In this document: positions 54,870-64,000 of the stretch, piece after piece | Layout: each line of letters begins with the position of its first letter | How positions within the stretch are numbered: the stretch's first letter is position 1 | Source: Gnetum montanum | Lineage: Eukaryota; Streptophyta; Gnetopsida; Gnetales; Gnetaceae | Reading direction: 5' to 3' | NCBI GenBank assembly: GCA_015680685.1 | Contig: MNCI01002996.1 | Coordinates: 630,167 to 694,166 of the forward strand | Length of the DNA: 64,000 nucleotides | Made by a program: the position numbers and the translations under genes | Notes under the pieces: model-generated | What the model saw: the letters and a program-made list of their open reading frames with translations, nothing else | The model's database searches: none | Told to the model about the DNA's origin: nothing

Positions 54870-55661
54870 TGATGAGTCATCATTTAGGCAACCACGATAT
54901 CACGTACGCGATATCGCAGCCTGTCTCCTCATCTATAAATAAGAGGCAAGAAATTCCGATTAGTCATTAGAGTTTTAGAGTTAGTTTTTGATTTTAGTTT
55001 TCATTTTTCTCTCAACCCTTTTCCTCCTAGTGTATGCCCGCAATGTGGTGATTGTAATTGTACAACATCCTTATTCGAGTGTGACGTACTTGGACATGCA
55101 CATGACCGACAATAAAGATCGAGATTACTTCATCATTGCAGCATTCACTTAGCTTAATTATTTAATTAATTATTATTTACTACTTTCTTAGTTAATACCT
55201 TCTTACCCTAAATTCCTGTTAAACGCGGAATGAGTACGACTTGATTACGAGCATTTAAGTGTGACTACTTGGTAACCCAATAGCGTACCTAGGATCTACG
55301 CTTGGTAATCCCAGTGGTAGTCATGCACAAAGTCCAAGATGTGTATGGATAATTGAGGAACGAATACTCATCGCACTTAGGCTAGCTTAGATTCTCTCTC
55401 ACCCTTTATCTCTTAGCTTAGTCAATATTACTTTCCATTGTCCTCAGGAGTAGCATTAGCATAGAAACACATCATACACCTCACTCTGGACTAAACCATA
55501 TGTGACAAAGCTAATACTAGTGCAGGTGGGAAAACAACGAACTGCAACCTAAGGCTAACTGTCTAGATGCCACAACTAGTTCGTCTGCGGAGTTCGATTG
55601 AATCATGCGTGTAACGCTTGTATTCGTATGGTTGAGTGTAGCGGTACCTCGCCACTCATCA
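54870..55661 (+). repeat. 5' LTR of the inner element
   Basis: 792 bp. U3 has CGATATCACGTACGCGATATCG (54896-54917), then the TATA box CTATAAATAAGAGGC (54942-54956). An AATAAAG signal is at about 55112. The end carries GGTACCTCGCCACTCATCA. Confidence 0.93.
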
Positions 55662-55662
55662 T

Positions 55663-55680
55663 TAGCACCATTTCCAGGGA
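55663..55680 (+). promoter_or_regulatory. Primer-binding site of the inner element, tRNA-Asp type
   Basis: TAGCACCATTTCCAGGGA starts 1 bp after the LTR; it differs from the Athila/Tat primer site by transitions and a G-to-T change, so it is decayed. Confidence 0.75.
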
Positions 55681-55802
55681 TGGTGCTAGTTATCTAGATT
55701 AGTTATATCATACAAGGTCGCTGTACAGGAATTAATGATATATCTTTTAAGAAGAAATAATTATAAAAATTCACATATAAATTCACACATAATTTCACAA
55801 CC

Positions 55803-56995
55803 ATGCCTCTCCTACAAGACTATAATAATGCCACATCTAGTGAGGAAGTTCATTGGAGAACCAACGAACTATATGACAATGAAGATTGGAGCATGCAACT
55901 TGAGGTGGGGGTTTCTTATAAACATAAATGAAAGCAATGTCATCCCAATGCACGAAAGCATAACTTACTTGATGACAATGAACCCCCACTAGCCACTACA
56001 AGCCTAACGCAAATACAAGAGGCTGTTCGAATCTCCCGTAGGCATTGTAAAGAGAGCCATCTACCCAGGCTCAATTTAAAAAACTTTCCCAATTTTTTAG
56101 GAGGCTATGACTTAGATCCAAAAAAACATCTACAAGCCTTCTACGATGCTTGCACATGGAACAACATTGATAACGGTTCGCAAAAACTCAAGCTCTTTCA
56201 TATGACACTCGTTGGCCAAGAAAAAGTATGGTATAAATCATTAAAACCAAATTCAATATGACGTTGGCCAACAATGGTAGAACTCTTTAACGAAAGATAT
56301 CAAACCTACGCAAGAGTGCTAGCCTTGAGGAAACAAATACAAGGGTGGAAACAAGCACAACATGAACCCTTGGACATGGCCTTAGAAAGATATTATGCAC
56401 TGTTAAACAACTGTCCAGGCCATAAGTTTTTTGAGGAAAGGCTAATGTACCATATCATTGATGGGCTTCGTGATGAAACAAGAGAGACCTTAAGAATATA
56501 TGCCCAAGGTCAACTATACAAACTACAAACCCATTAAGTCCAAGAGCTTATTAAGCAGGTAGCAAAAGAAGAAGGAGAAATGGCTAGATGGGAGAGTGTT
56601 GAAAAACATCAACAGGACCAAAATCTCAACTTAAGAAAGGTCCATGATCATAAAAAGGAGAAATCAACCAATCTCAAAGGGGAAAAATCATCTTTGCCAA
56701 TACCACAATCATTAGAGGAAGTCGAGAAAAAGATTAATAAGATGTTGGAATGAAAGCATAAAAAGTGTGGAGAATATATCGATATTATTGGAGATAGAGT
56801 TTTGACAACCCAAGAAATAGGACAAAGTATCAGTAGATGATTGGAAAGAAGGGATAAGGAAAATAAGATCTCAACTGCCAATCACACATATGAATGCAAC
56901 ATTTGCCTGTACGATCACCCCAATGGCCAATGCCCAATCTTGTTACATTTATATGAGCATTGGGAAAGCATGTTACATCCAGAGTTCGTACAGAG
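55803..56995 (+). pseudogene. Gag of the inner element, broken by a few stops and shifts
   Basis: Starts MPLLQDYNNATSSEEVHWRTNE, parallel to the outer Gag. The Retrotrans_gag core is at about 56090-56540: FLGGYDLDPKKHLQAFYDAC, LVGQEKVWYKSLKPNS, then a TGA at 56259, and an open 87-codon stretch with MVELFNERYQTYARV and ALERYYALLNNCPGHKF. After a charged helical segment it ends with the zinc knuckle CNICLYDHPNGQC (C-x2-C-x4-H-x4-C, about 56899-56937). Gag forms the particle shell and binds RNA. It is less damaged than the other copies but not intact. Confidence 0.85.
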
Positions 56996-57020
56996 ATACT
57001 GTGTTTGATCATAGTGGCAA

Positions 57021-57790
57021 CAATCCTAGTCATGGGGGAAGCCATCCCTAAACTGGAGACACCCTTCATATCATCCGAATTTAAACACTTACCTAGTTCA
57101 ACATCCTATTTCCCCAACTAGGCCAACATACTCTATCTCACCGCATTATTATTCTCCTCAATACTATCAACCCATGTCCTCAACACAACCACCACCTTGT
57201 GCACCTTACACGTCTCCTAATTTTCAACATTCTCATCCTTTCCCTCCTTCTACATCACCACCAACTATTCCTAAGGTGTCTACACCACAGCAACAACCTC
57301 CGAACGTCACTTGTGATAATATTACTAACATCAGTGAGAGGCCTCAGCAACATTGAAGGCGTCCCTTCTTTAGAGATGACCCTAAGAAGGGACAACACAA
57401 TTCTAAGGCCACTGCATCCTCCAACTCAACACAAGTCCCACACTATGGTGCACTCTTATCTTCAAACCCAATGCCTCATGTTACTTCATCAGGGCCACCA
57501 ACCAACACTCCAACAACCATACGGCCCAATGAACACAAGCATGGAGGGCAACGACCTGATCCTTGCATACCATCTAACGGTCCCAAATATCATAGTGGGT
57601 CAACTCTTTATATGGGAACCACATCTCATAAATTACCCCACTATGCTTACTATAATCCAGTGTGTGAACCCCAATGGGATAAGTATGACCAAGTTCCAAT
57701 ATTTCCAACATGCAGGGATCCTCATGTTTCAACTATTAATCCTCACTAGGCTCAAATGTTTAGTTATGGGGGATATCCCCCATTCTAGTA
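57021..57790 (+). pseudogene. Proline-rich Gag tail region of the inner element
   Basis: One frame from 57174 to about 57749, with a single internal TGA at 57354, encodes a Pro/Ser/Thr/Gln/His-rich, disordered segment (QPPPCAPYTSPNF, PQQQPPNVTCDN, PHYAYYNPVCEP). Bordering it are two AGT(C/T)ATGGGGGA boxes (57028 and 57762). The same region, more decayed, is at 27380-28380 and 54360-54860. No protease or polymerase motif follows. Confidence 0.6.
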
Positions 57791-59130
57791 ACAAGTAGGA
57801 TTAATAAACATTTTTCATTTTCTTTAATTTTACAATTTTTGTTTTCCAGTTTTTCATCTTTTAATTTCTTGTTTTATCTTTTTATCTTTTTACAAGTAAT
57901 CTCATCTATGAATAAAAAACGCATGCGGCTCATTGGTTGAGGTGTGTTCTATGTTATCAAGTCTCAAGTGATCGATTATGTGGACAGTGAGCCCATTACA
58001 CCCACTCATCCACTCTACAAATTAGAGGTTCTGTTCAAGGGTATAGTGATATTCTTGACATTCTTAAAACTTAAAATTAATTTTGTATTCATTGTACCCA
58101 GAATGAAGAAGGATGGACCAAGAGGAAATGATTAGGGTGTGACATCAAGGGGGCTTGCGAATTCTCTTTGGTGACTTCTGTGGAAGTTGTCATGCAATGT
58201 GGTTGTACTAAGATCCTTGTAGATCTAACGAAAAATGGGAGTAAGAGTAATCAAAAGGCACTCAAAAATCCAATGCTATTCTAGGGGGTCCCACTGTAAA
58301 GACATGCACCCATGCTTGAAGGTTGGTGGCTTCTCTGGATTCAGTAAATAGAAAAAAAAAGAAGAAAGAGGAAAAAAACAAAACAAAGGAAGTGCCATAA
58401 AACAAAAATCACTCCTCCCTTGAATAAAATGCCAAGTGATCGTACACCTTGTTGTTATGATACTCTCATAGTTGCTCATCATGAGATGAAACAATGAGAT
58501 GTCATTAATTAGAGGAATGGACTTGGTCCTGATCTTGGAATGATGGGTTAATGACATGTTAATCATGCTTTACATGTAGGATTCACTGTTCTATTGGTTA
58601 GTTACCTCATGCCCTCTATAGTTCGTCTCATCTCACTATTCATGTAATTGTAGCTCATGTCGTGTGTAACATAGAATTCTTACCTTACTTCTATGATATT
58701 TACATGTGTGCGTTTTGTGGAATTAGTATGGATTACATTTAACCCTTCTAGTGCCCATGAACACTTTTAAGTGTGGTTACACAAGGGCATTATAGGTTAG
58801 AACCTGCTTTGGGGAGGACCCACTTGTGTAATCTTTTGTAATTCTCACTTATGACATAGCTCACACACACCATTTCTTACCCTTAGCATATTTTTCAATG
58901 ATATTCTTTCCCTACTACTATCCCTCTAAATAATAACGTTCCTATGTACCATTACATGGCCTTTTTCTCTCACTTACCCACCAAGGTTTTATTGATCAAT
59001 TACACCCACACATCATTATTCGTGCCTTTGCAACAAGCTAAATTACCTTAGAACCCCTTAACAATAGCCCAATGTCCTAAGTTTACAACGTTGATTTCAA
59101 GAAAATCTTCAAAAATTCGGTATTTTTCTT
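57791..59130. other. Long non-coding part of the inner element
   Basis: T-rich tract, then blocks shared with the other family members: CGATTATGTGGACAGTGAG (57970), GTGACATCAAGGGGG (58139), AAAGACATGCACCCATGC (58297), CTTTGGGGAGGACCC (58808). The conserved order without coding potential suggests RNA-level or structural functions. Confidence 0.65.
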
Positions 59131-59139
59131 GTGCCTAAT

Positions 59140-59230
59140 GTCACTAGGGCTGCGATATTGCGGCTGATGCGATATCGCATATGCGATGTATCATATGTGA
59201 TATCGTGTCCCATCTGCCTATAAATAGTGC
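59140..59230 (+). promoter_or_regulatory. Internal U3-like promoter of the inner element
   Basis: Four or more GATAT(C/T)GC-type repeats, including the 12-bp palindrome TGCGATATCGCA (59168-59179), followed by TGATATCGTGTCCCATCTGC and the TATA box CTATAAATAG (59218-59227). This is the same order as in the LTR U3 (palindromes, TCTCCTCAT-type sequence, TATAAATAAGAGG) but lies 4.3 kb inside the element, upstream of the second ORF. Confidence 0.6.
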
Positions 59231-59706
59231 AAACCCCCCACAACACTTAACTTAATTTTTTCACAATTCACGTAGGGGAATTTTTTGAATTTTTCCCTAC
59301 GACTTGCAAGTGTGAGACCCTTGCTTTTCTACCTATATCTCGCTTGCTGGTACAACAATTTTTATTCCGTTTGAACCTACTTGAACCCGGAGTGTTCAAC
59401 TTAGTCGTGGGGCAAGGACACATGTCAAATAGTGCATAACGTTTTTGGAATTTATCATCGCCCAAAGGACATTATCAAGGGTAATTAGCTATAACATTTA
59501 GAATAATTGTGCCAAAAATAATTTCATCCCTTTAGGTACACCGGGAAATTAAAATTGGAAACCACCTAAGCAACAGAACCCACTATTACAATCTTTCAGG
59601 AAACATCACATGGAAATAAAATAAATTAATTTAGTTAAGGTAAGTAGTAAGGTATAACTTAACTTTCGAAACAACCTTACTAATGCTTAACCCCGTGTGA
59701 TTGCAG

Positions 59707-61430
59707 ATGGCCCTGAAACGAGAACAATGGAAAGGTCCTGATCAAGGTGGAAGTAAACGACCTAGGAGAGGAGACAGTTTCTTTGGATCATGCAAGGGGT
59801 GAAGTGTCTATTCATATAGGAGGAGAGGAAAGTAATTAGTCACAACAGATCTCAGGAAACATGGCATCTTTCCAAGTGCGATTAGAAACTAGTGAAGGGG
59901 CCACTGTGGTGGTCATGCAGCAACACTAGGATGACACGGGAGCTGTAGAAGTGGTCACAGACCACATTAAAGAATTGTTCAATGTACCTGTTGTACCACT
60001 GGTGGACCTCACGGGAGCACGGGATGCTCAAACTTTGGCCGGAACCTCAATGACTCCTGTGGAACATGAGGATGCACTTGATCGATTGCTACAAACAGGA
60101 CAAACAATGACGTCTTTGTTTGACATTCCTCAAGATGTTACATCAATTCAATCAGACCTCATTTCCACTAAGGGAAATCTAGTCTTAACAAAAGTAAGGG
60201 CTGAGCATGCTGAAGCAGAGGTGCAGAAATTACAAGAGTAGCTGGTGGCCCTACAAGCAGCACAGCGGGACCCTTTGCAATTTATTCCCACAGACCAGCT
60301 AGACAATTTCAAAATTGAGTAACTAACCAAGATAATAATGGAGAATAAGAAGGTGGTAGAGGAAAAAGAGAAGGTTGTTTGGGATGCCTTTGCAGTACAG
60401 GCGCAAACTCATGCACATATAAAGGCACTCAAAGCCTTATAGGAGGAAAACAAGTAGCTTGTTGCCAACAATCTTCGATTGAACACAGTGGAGAAGCAAA
60501 AGAATGTTCTTGAAGAACATTTCCATCATCTGTGAGAACAATTCATCCAGGTCAACCAAGACATGAGTTGTTTAGCGAGGGAGAATCGAACCCTCTCAAT
60601 GGAGGAGGTATGCGCAATTTGTCAAAAGACAGCTATCGAAATAAGCGCATGGCAAAATGAGGCTAAACAGCATGAAAAGCTAAAGGAGCACTTCTGGGAC
60701 CAAGTGGGAATGTACAAACAGATCCTTGAGAAGGAGATCCATTTGGCCAAGGCCCACATCAGTGCTATCAGTGCTTAACACACTGACTGGTAGGCCATAT
60801 TGGACATATATTCTTTTGCCCACTAGGCGGAAGTTAAGAACCGAGACCTGCAGATCCAAGATATTACAGAATACATGGAGTTGGCAAACTTGCGGTATTC
60901 CAAGCTTGCCATGTTAATAGCAGGGCACCCGAGAATAGAGCTCGAGCAACAGGTAGCTACCACCTACATCAAATATGAAACAGAATTTGCAGAACACAAG
61001 AAGGTATTGCAAAAATTGGAGATTGCAAATTCTGAACTTGAGGTGGTGAAGGCCAGCTACCAAGGCCAAAAGGGTGTCGCAATAGATTTGGCTCGACGGC
61101 TTGCGAATTTCCAAGAATACAGAGACAAAGCCAAAGCCCATGAGGAGGAACGACGGGTATTCGCGGCTTGGTATGTCAAGGCTAATCAAATGTTTCTGCA
61201 ACTACCCTGTCTGTGGGAGGTGCCAACTCCATCAAACATCAAAACATTAGCATGGACGACACAGGATCCTTGGACTGAAGAGGAGAAACTCCAAGCCATA
61301 CTTCAATGCCATCAAGCCTTGAGACTTGAAGCACAAGACAAGGGGAAAGCACCTATGGAGGAGCCACNCTGAAGCACAAGACAAGGGGAAAGCACCTATG
61401 GAGGAGCCACCGCCACCAGGAACTACATGA
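59707..61430 (+). pseudogene. Second ORF of the inner element: coiled-coil protein, function unknown
   Basis: I do not recognise a family. The start MALKREQWKG is conserved with element D (MASKRP). After about 31 codons there is a frame change; the rest, from 59801 to the TGA at 61428, reads in a single frame of about 540 codons with about eleven stops, mostly TAG where Gln is likely. The content is heptad-rich and highly charged: AEHAEAEVQKLQE, EKEKVVWDAFAVQAQ, LEKEIHLAKAHIS, ELEQQVATTYIKYETEF, KLEIANSELEVVK. It ends Pro-rich (EEPPPPGTT). Long coiled coils predict a structural or oligomerising protein. Its own promoter-like region and a splice-acceptor-like sequence precede it. An N at 61368 with a 41-bp repeat disturbs the 3' part. 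Confidence 0.6.
61368..61368. other. Single N with flanking 41-bp duplication (assembly join)
   Basis: The 41 bases at 61327-61367 (TGAAGCACAAGACAAGG...) recur exactly at 61370-61410 on the other side of NC. This looks like two contig ends that overlap but were abutted. Confidence 0.8.
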
Positions 61431-61584
61431 GTTCCACCAATTTTGTAGCTGTAGCACATTCTTGTGTTGTGTCTTAATTGTTTCTTGATCCCACACTGTG
61501 GCATAAACCCATTTTCACCATCCAATAATCCCATACCTATCCACTGTGTAATCACTGTAACTCGAGGACGATTTTTCATTCAGT

Positions 61585-61594
61585 CGTGGGGGTA
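61585..61594 (+). promoter_or_regulatory. Polypurine-tract-like plus-strand primer site
   Basis: CGTGGGGGTA immediately before the 3' LTR; equivalents are GTGGGGGTA at 25321-25329 and CATGGGGCTA at 32140-32149, each abutting an LTR. Confidence 0.7.
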
Positions 61595-62386
61595 TGATGA
61601 GTCGTCATTTAGGTAACTGTGATATCGCGTACGTGATATTGCAGCCTGTCTCCTCATTTATAAATAAGAGGAAGGTAGTTCTGATTAGTCATTAGAGTTT
61701 TAGAGTTAGTTTTTGATTTTAGTTTTCATTTTTCTCTCAACCCTTTTCCACTCAATGTATGCCCGCAGTGTGGTGATTGTAATTGTACGACATCCTTATT
61801 TGAGTGTGACGTACTTGGACACGCACATGACCGGCAATAAAGATAAAGATTACTTCAGCATTGTAGCATTCACTTAGCTTAATTATTTAATTAATTGTTA
61901 TTTACTACTTTCTTAGTTAATACCTTCTTACCCTAAACTCCTGTTAAACACAGAATGAGTACGACTTGATTACGAGCATTTAAGTGTGACTACTTGGTAA
62001 CCCAGTAGCGTACCTAGGATCTGCACTTGGTAATCCCAATGGTAGTCATGCACGAAGTCCAAGATGTGTATGGATAATTAAGGAACGGATACTCATCGCA
62101 CTTAGGCTAGCTTAGATTCTCTCTCACCCTTTCTCTCTTAGCTTAGTCAATATTACTTTCCATTGTCCTCAATAGTAGCATTAACATAGAAACACATCAT
62201 ACACCTCACTCTAGACTAAATCATATGTGAAAAAGCTAATACTAGTCTAGGTGGGAAGACAACGAACTGCAACCTAAGGCTAATTGTCTAGATGCCACAA
62301 CTAGTTCGTCTACGGAGTTCAAACGGATCGCACGTGTAACGCTCATATTCGTATGGTTGAGTGTAGGGGCACCTTGCCACTCATCA
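61595..62386 (+). repeat. 3' LTR of the inner element
   Basis: 792 bp, same length as the left LTR with scattered, mostly C/T and G/A differences (for example CGATATCACG against TGATATCGCG in U3). TATA box TTATAAATAAGAGG at about 61667. Followed by TTAAT and then the resumed outer element. Confidence 0.93.
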
Positions 62387-64000
62387 TTAATCATGAACAA
62401 GGGTGTAGTTATGGGCTAGACATTTGCAAATTTAACACAACCCATACTTTGATCCACCGTACATTTAACAACCAAGTGTATGCACAACAACCTATCTATT
62501 TAGCCACCACTAAACTAAGAGATACCTAGTGGCTTAAAAATGAAAGGTTAACATTGTTTCACAAACACATGAAGCCTGCTTACTCACTTATTAATTCTTG
62601 TCATGGCCAAATGTTTAGTCATGGGGAAAATGTCCCATCCTAACATTCAAAATTAATAGGTTTTTTTCATCTTTTTGTTTTACAATTTTCTTTATCATTT
62701 TCTCATTTCTTGATACAAATTTTTCCTATTCTCTTCAACTTTTTCTACATTTTTTCTCATTCCCTTTGTTAGTAATCTCACTTGTGAATAAAATGATCTC
62801 ATGTAGTCCATTGAGATGAGGTTTTTTCTATGTTGTCAAGCCATGAGGGACTGATTATTTGGATAGTGAGACCACATCATCCATCCATCCATTCCATTAA
62901 TAAGAGGTTCTTACTATGTTCATAATGATATTCATTTTTCATCATTAAACTAAGAATAAATTTGTAATCATTGTGCCTAGATAAAAAAGCAAAGAATTAA
63001 GTAGAAATGTGACGGGGGTGACATCAAGGGGATTTGTAGATATCTTTATCCACTTCTATATGTTCTATCATGTTGCCAAGGTTGTAATCATATCCTTGTA
63101 GATTTAACAAAAAATGAGAGTAAGAGTATAATAAATGTTACCTTACCAGGTCACTAGAAAGACATGTTACCCATGCTTGAAGGTAGTCCTCTAGTAAGGT
63201 TAACACATATAAGAGTAAAATAAAAGGGCACTAAATAACTTTTTGAGGGTCCCACTGGAAAGCCATGTTACCCATGCTTGAAGGTTGGCAACTTCTTAAA
63301 CTTCCATAAAAAAAAAAAAGAGAAGTGCCATGAATCAACTCCTCCCTTGGACAAAATGCCATGTAATTCTACTCCTTGCAATTATGGTAGTCTTATGGTT
63401 GTTAAATGAAGCGATGAACAATGCAATGTCATTGCAACTTGGTTTGGACTTGGTTTGAATCTTGGAAAGAAGGGCTACTAGTTACTTTAACCATTAATAA
63501 CACACAAGGATTCATTATGCCTATTGTAAGGCACATCACACCTTGATTTATGTAATTCCTTCTAAAATCCATTTCATCTCATTGTCCATATGATCCTAAC
63601 CTATGGTTTTATGTAACATAGAGTTATTTTCTCAAATTGGTGGTTTTAACATGTGTGTTTTGTTCAACAAGTATGCATTGCATTTAATACCTTTGGTGCC
63701 TATGGACATTCTTAGGTGTGGTTATATAAGGGCATTAAAGGTAGTGCCTACTTTGGGGAGGACCCACTTGTATAACTATTGTAACTTATATTTGTCTTGC
63801 ACAATAGCATCATTGTGAACCTTCCAAATGCATAAATGATAAACTCAGAACCTTTCCTTATCATATAACCAATTCGTTCTACACCATGAGTGTAATACCC
63901 CATTTCTTACATCTTCTACAACTTTTAATGCTTGTGATTCCATCTTCTAACACTTCTGGTGCCTAAATATGAATTCTCACATACCTCAGAACTTTAGATT

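Larger units (their letters stand above)
54870..62386 (+). mobile_element. Inner two-ORF, pol-less gypsy element with both LTRs
   Basis: Both LTRs are 792 bp (54870-55661 and 61595-62386), starting TGATGAGTC and ending CTCATCA. A tRNA-Asp-type primer site follows the left LTR and a GTGGGGGTA PPT-like run precedes the right one. Between them are gag with a proline-rich tail, about 1.3 kb of non-coding sequence, an internal U3-like promoter and a coiled-coil second ORF; no protease, reverse transcriptase, RNase H or integrase motif was found. Flanks CTAAT and TTAAT are a 5-bp target duplication with one change, and the outer element's sequence runs on across the insertion. LTR divergence, by eye, is several per cent. 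Confidence 0.9.
51651..64000 (+). mobile_element. Outer gag-type gypsy element, interrupted by an inner one; 3' end beyond window
   Basis: 5' LTR (51651-52557), primer site (52559-52576), gag (52683-54250), proline-rich tail region to 54869, interruption by the complete inner element (54870-62386), then resumption at 62387 with sequence co-linear with 27940 onward of element D. From 62640 it shows the non-coding blocks: T-rich tract, CATCCATCCATCC run (62880), two AAAG(A/C)CATGTTACCCATGC boxes (63157 and 63259) and CTTTGGGGAGGACCC (63751). Its second ORF and 3' LTR would follow after 64000. It is inserted in the older gag G. Confidence 0.82.

Overview
The window looks like nuclear DNA of a seed plant with a large, repeat-rich genome. 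A gymnosperm (conifer-like) source is the best guess, because introns are long, genes are sparse and most of the sequence is decayed LTR retrotransposons; this is inference, as no species-specific sequence is recognised. Three plant genes are supported: the 3' eleven exons of a GH27 alpha-galactosidase (+, 16-2081), an intronless Golgi N-acetylglucosaminyltransferase II (-, 18158-19531), and a four-exon plastid fibrillin of the FBN6/PAP8 type (-, 39222-48000) whose second intron is about 6.7 kb. A tRNA-Ala(UGC)-like gene lies at 15529-15601 and a subtilase pseudogene at 21329-22095.

Layout. 1-5500: alpha-galactosidase, AT-rich spacer, and a possible small gene with a TATA box. 5513-6720: a miniature LTR element (TRIM) with perfect 5-bp target duplications. 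7203-12600: a dead Ty1/copia element split by a solo LTR and carrying a 24-bp minisatellite. 12600-18157: spacer with tandem duplications and the tRNA. 18158-22100: GnTII, its upstream region, a tandem duplication and the subtilase pseudogene. 22410-33018: fragments of two related Ty3/gypsy elements, one with an integrase, hit by two solo LTRs. 33019-39221: spacer with another solo LTR that contains the assembly gap. 39222-48000: the fibrillin gene, with a Merlin/IS1595-like transposase remnant and a SINE-like copy in intron 2. 50071-64000: at least three nested gypsy elements.

The main finding is the gypsy family that fills much of the window. Its members have LTRs of about 0.8-1.0 kb (TGATGAG...CTCATCA), a tRNA-Asp-type primer site, a gag gene and no visible pol. 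Near the 3' end they carry a second, coiled-coil ORF. Upstream of that ORF is an internal copy of the LTR's own U3 signature (GATATCGC palindromes followed by a TATA box), and an acceptor-like splice site directly abuts its ATG. The one member with both LTRs in the window (54870-62386) lies inside the gag region of another family member. A truncated relative at 22410-26161 has an Athila/Tat-type integrase and shares the LTR and 3' non-coding blocks, so it is a candidate for the mobilising partner. All copies are decayed, with many CAG-to-TAG stops as expected from cytosine methylation.
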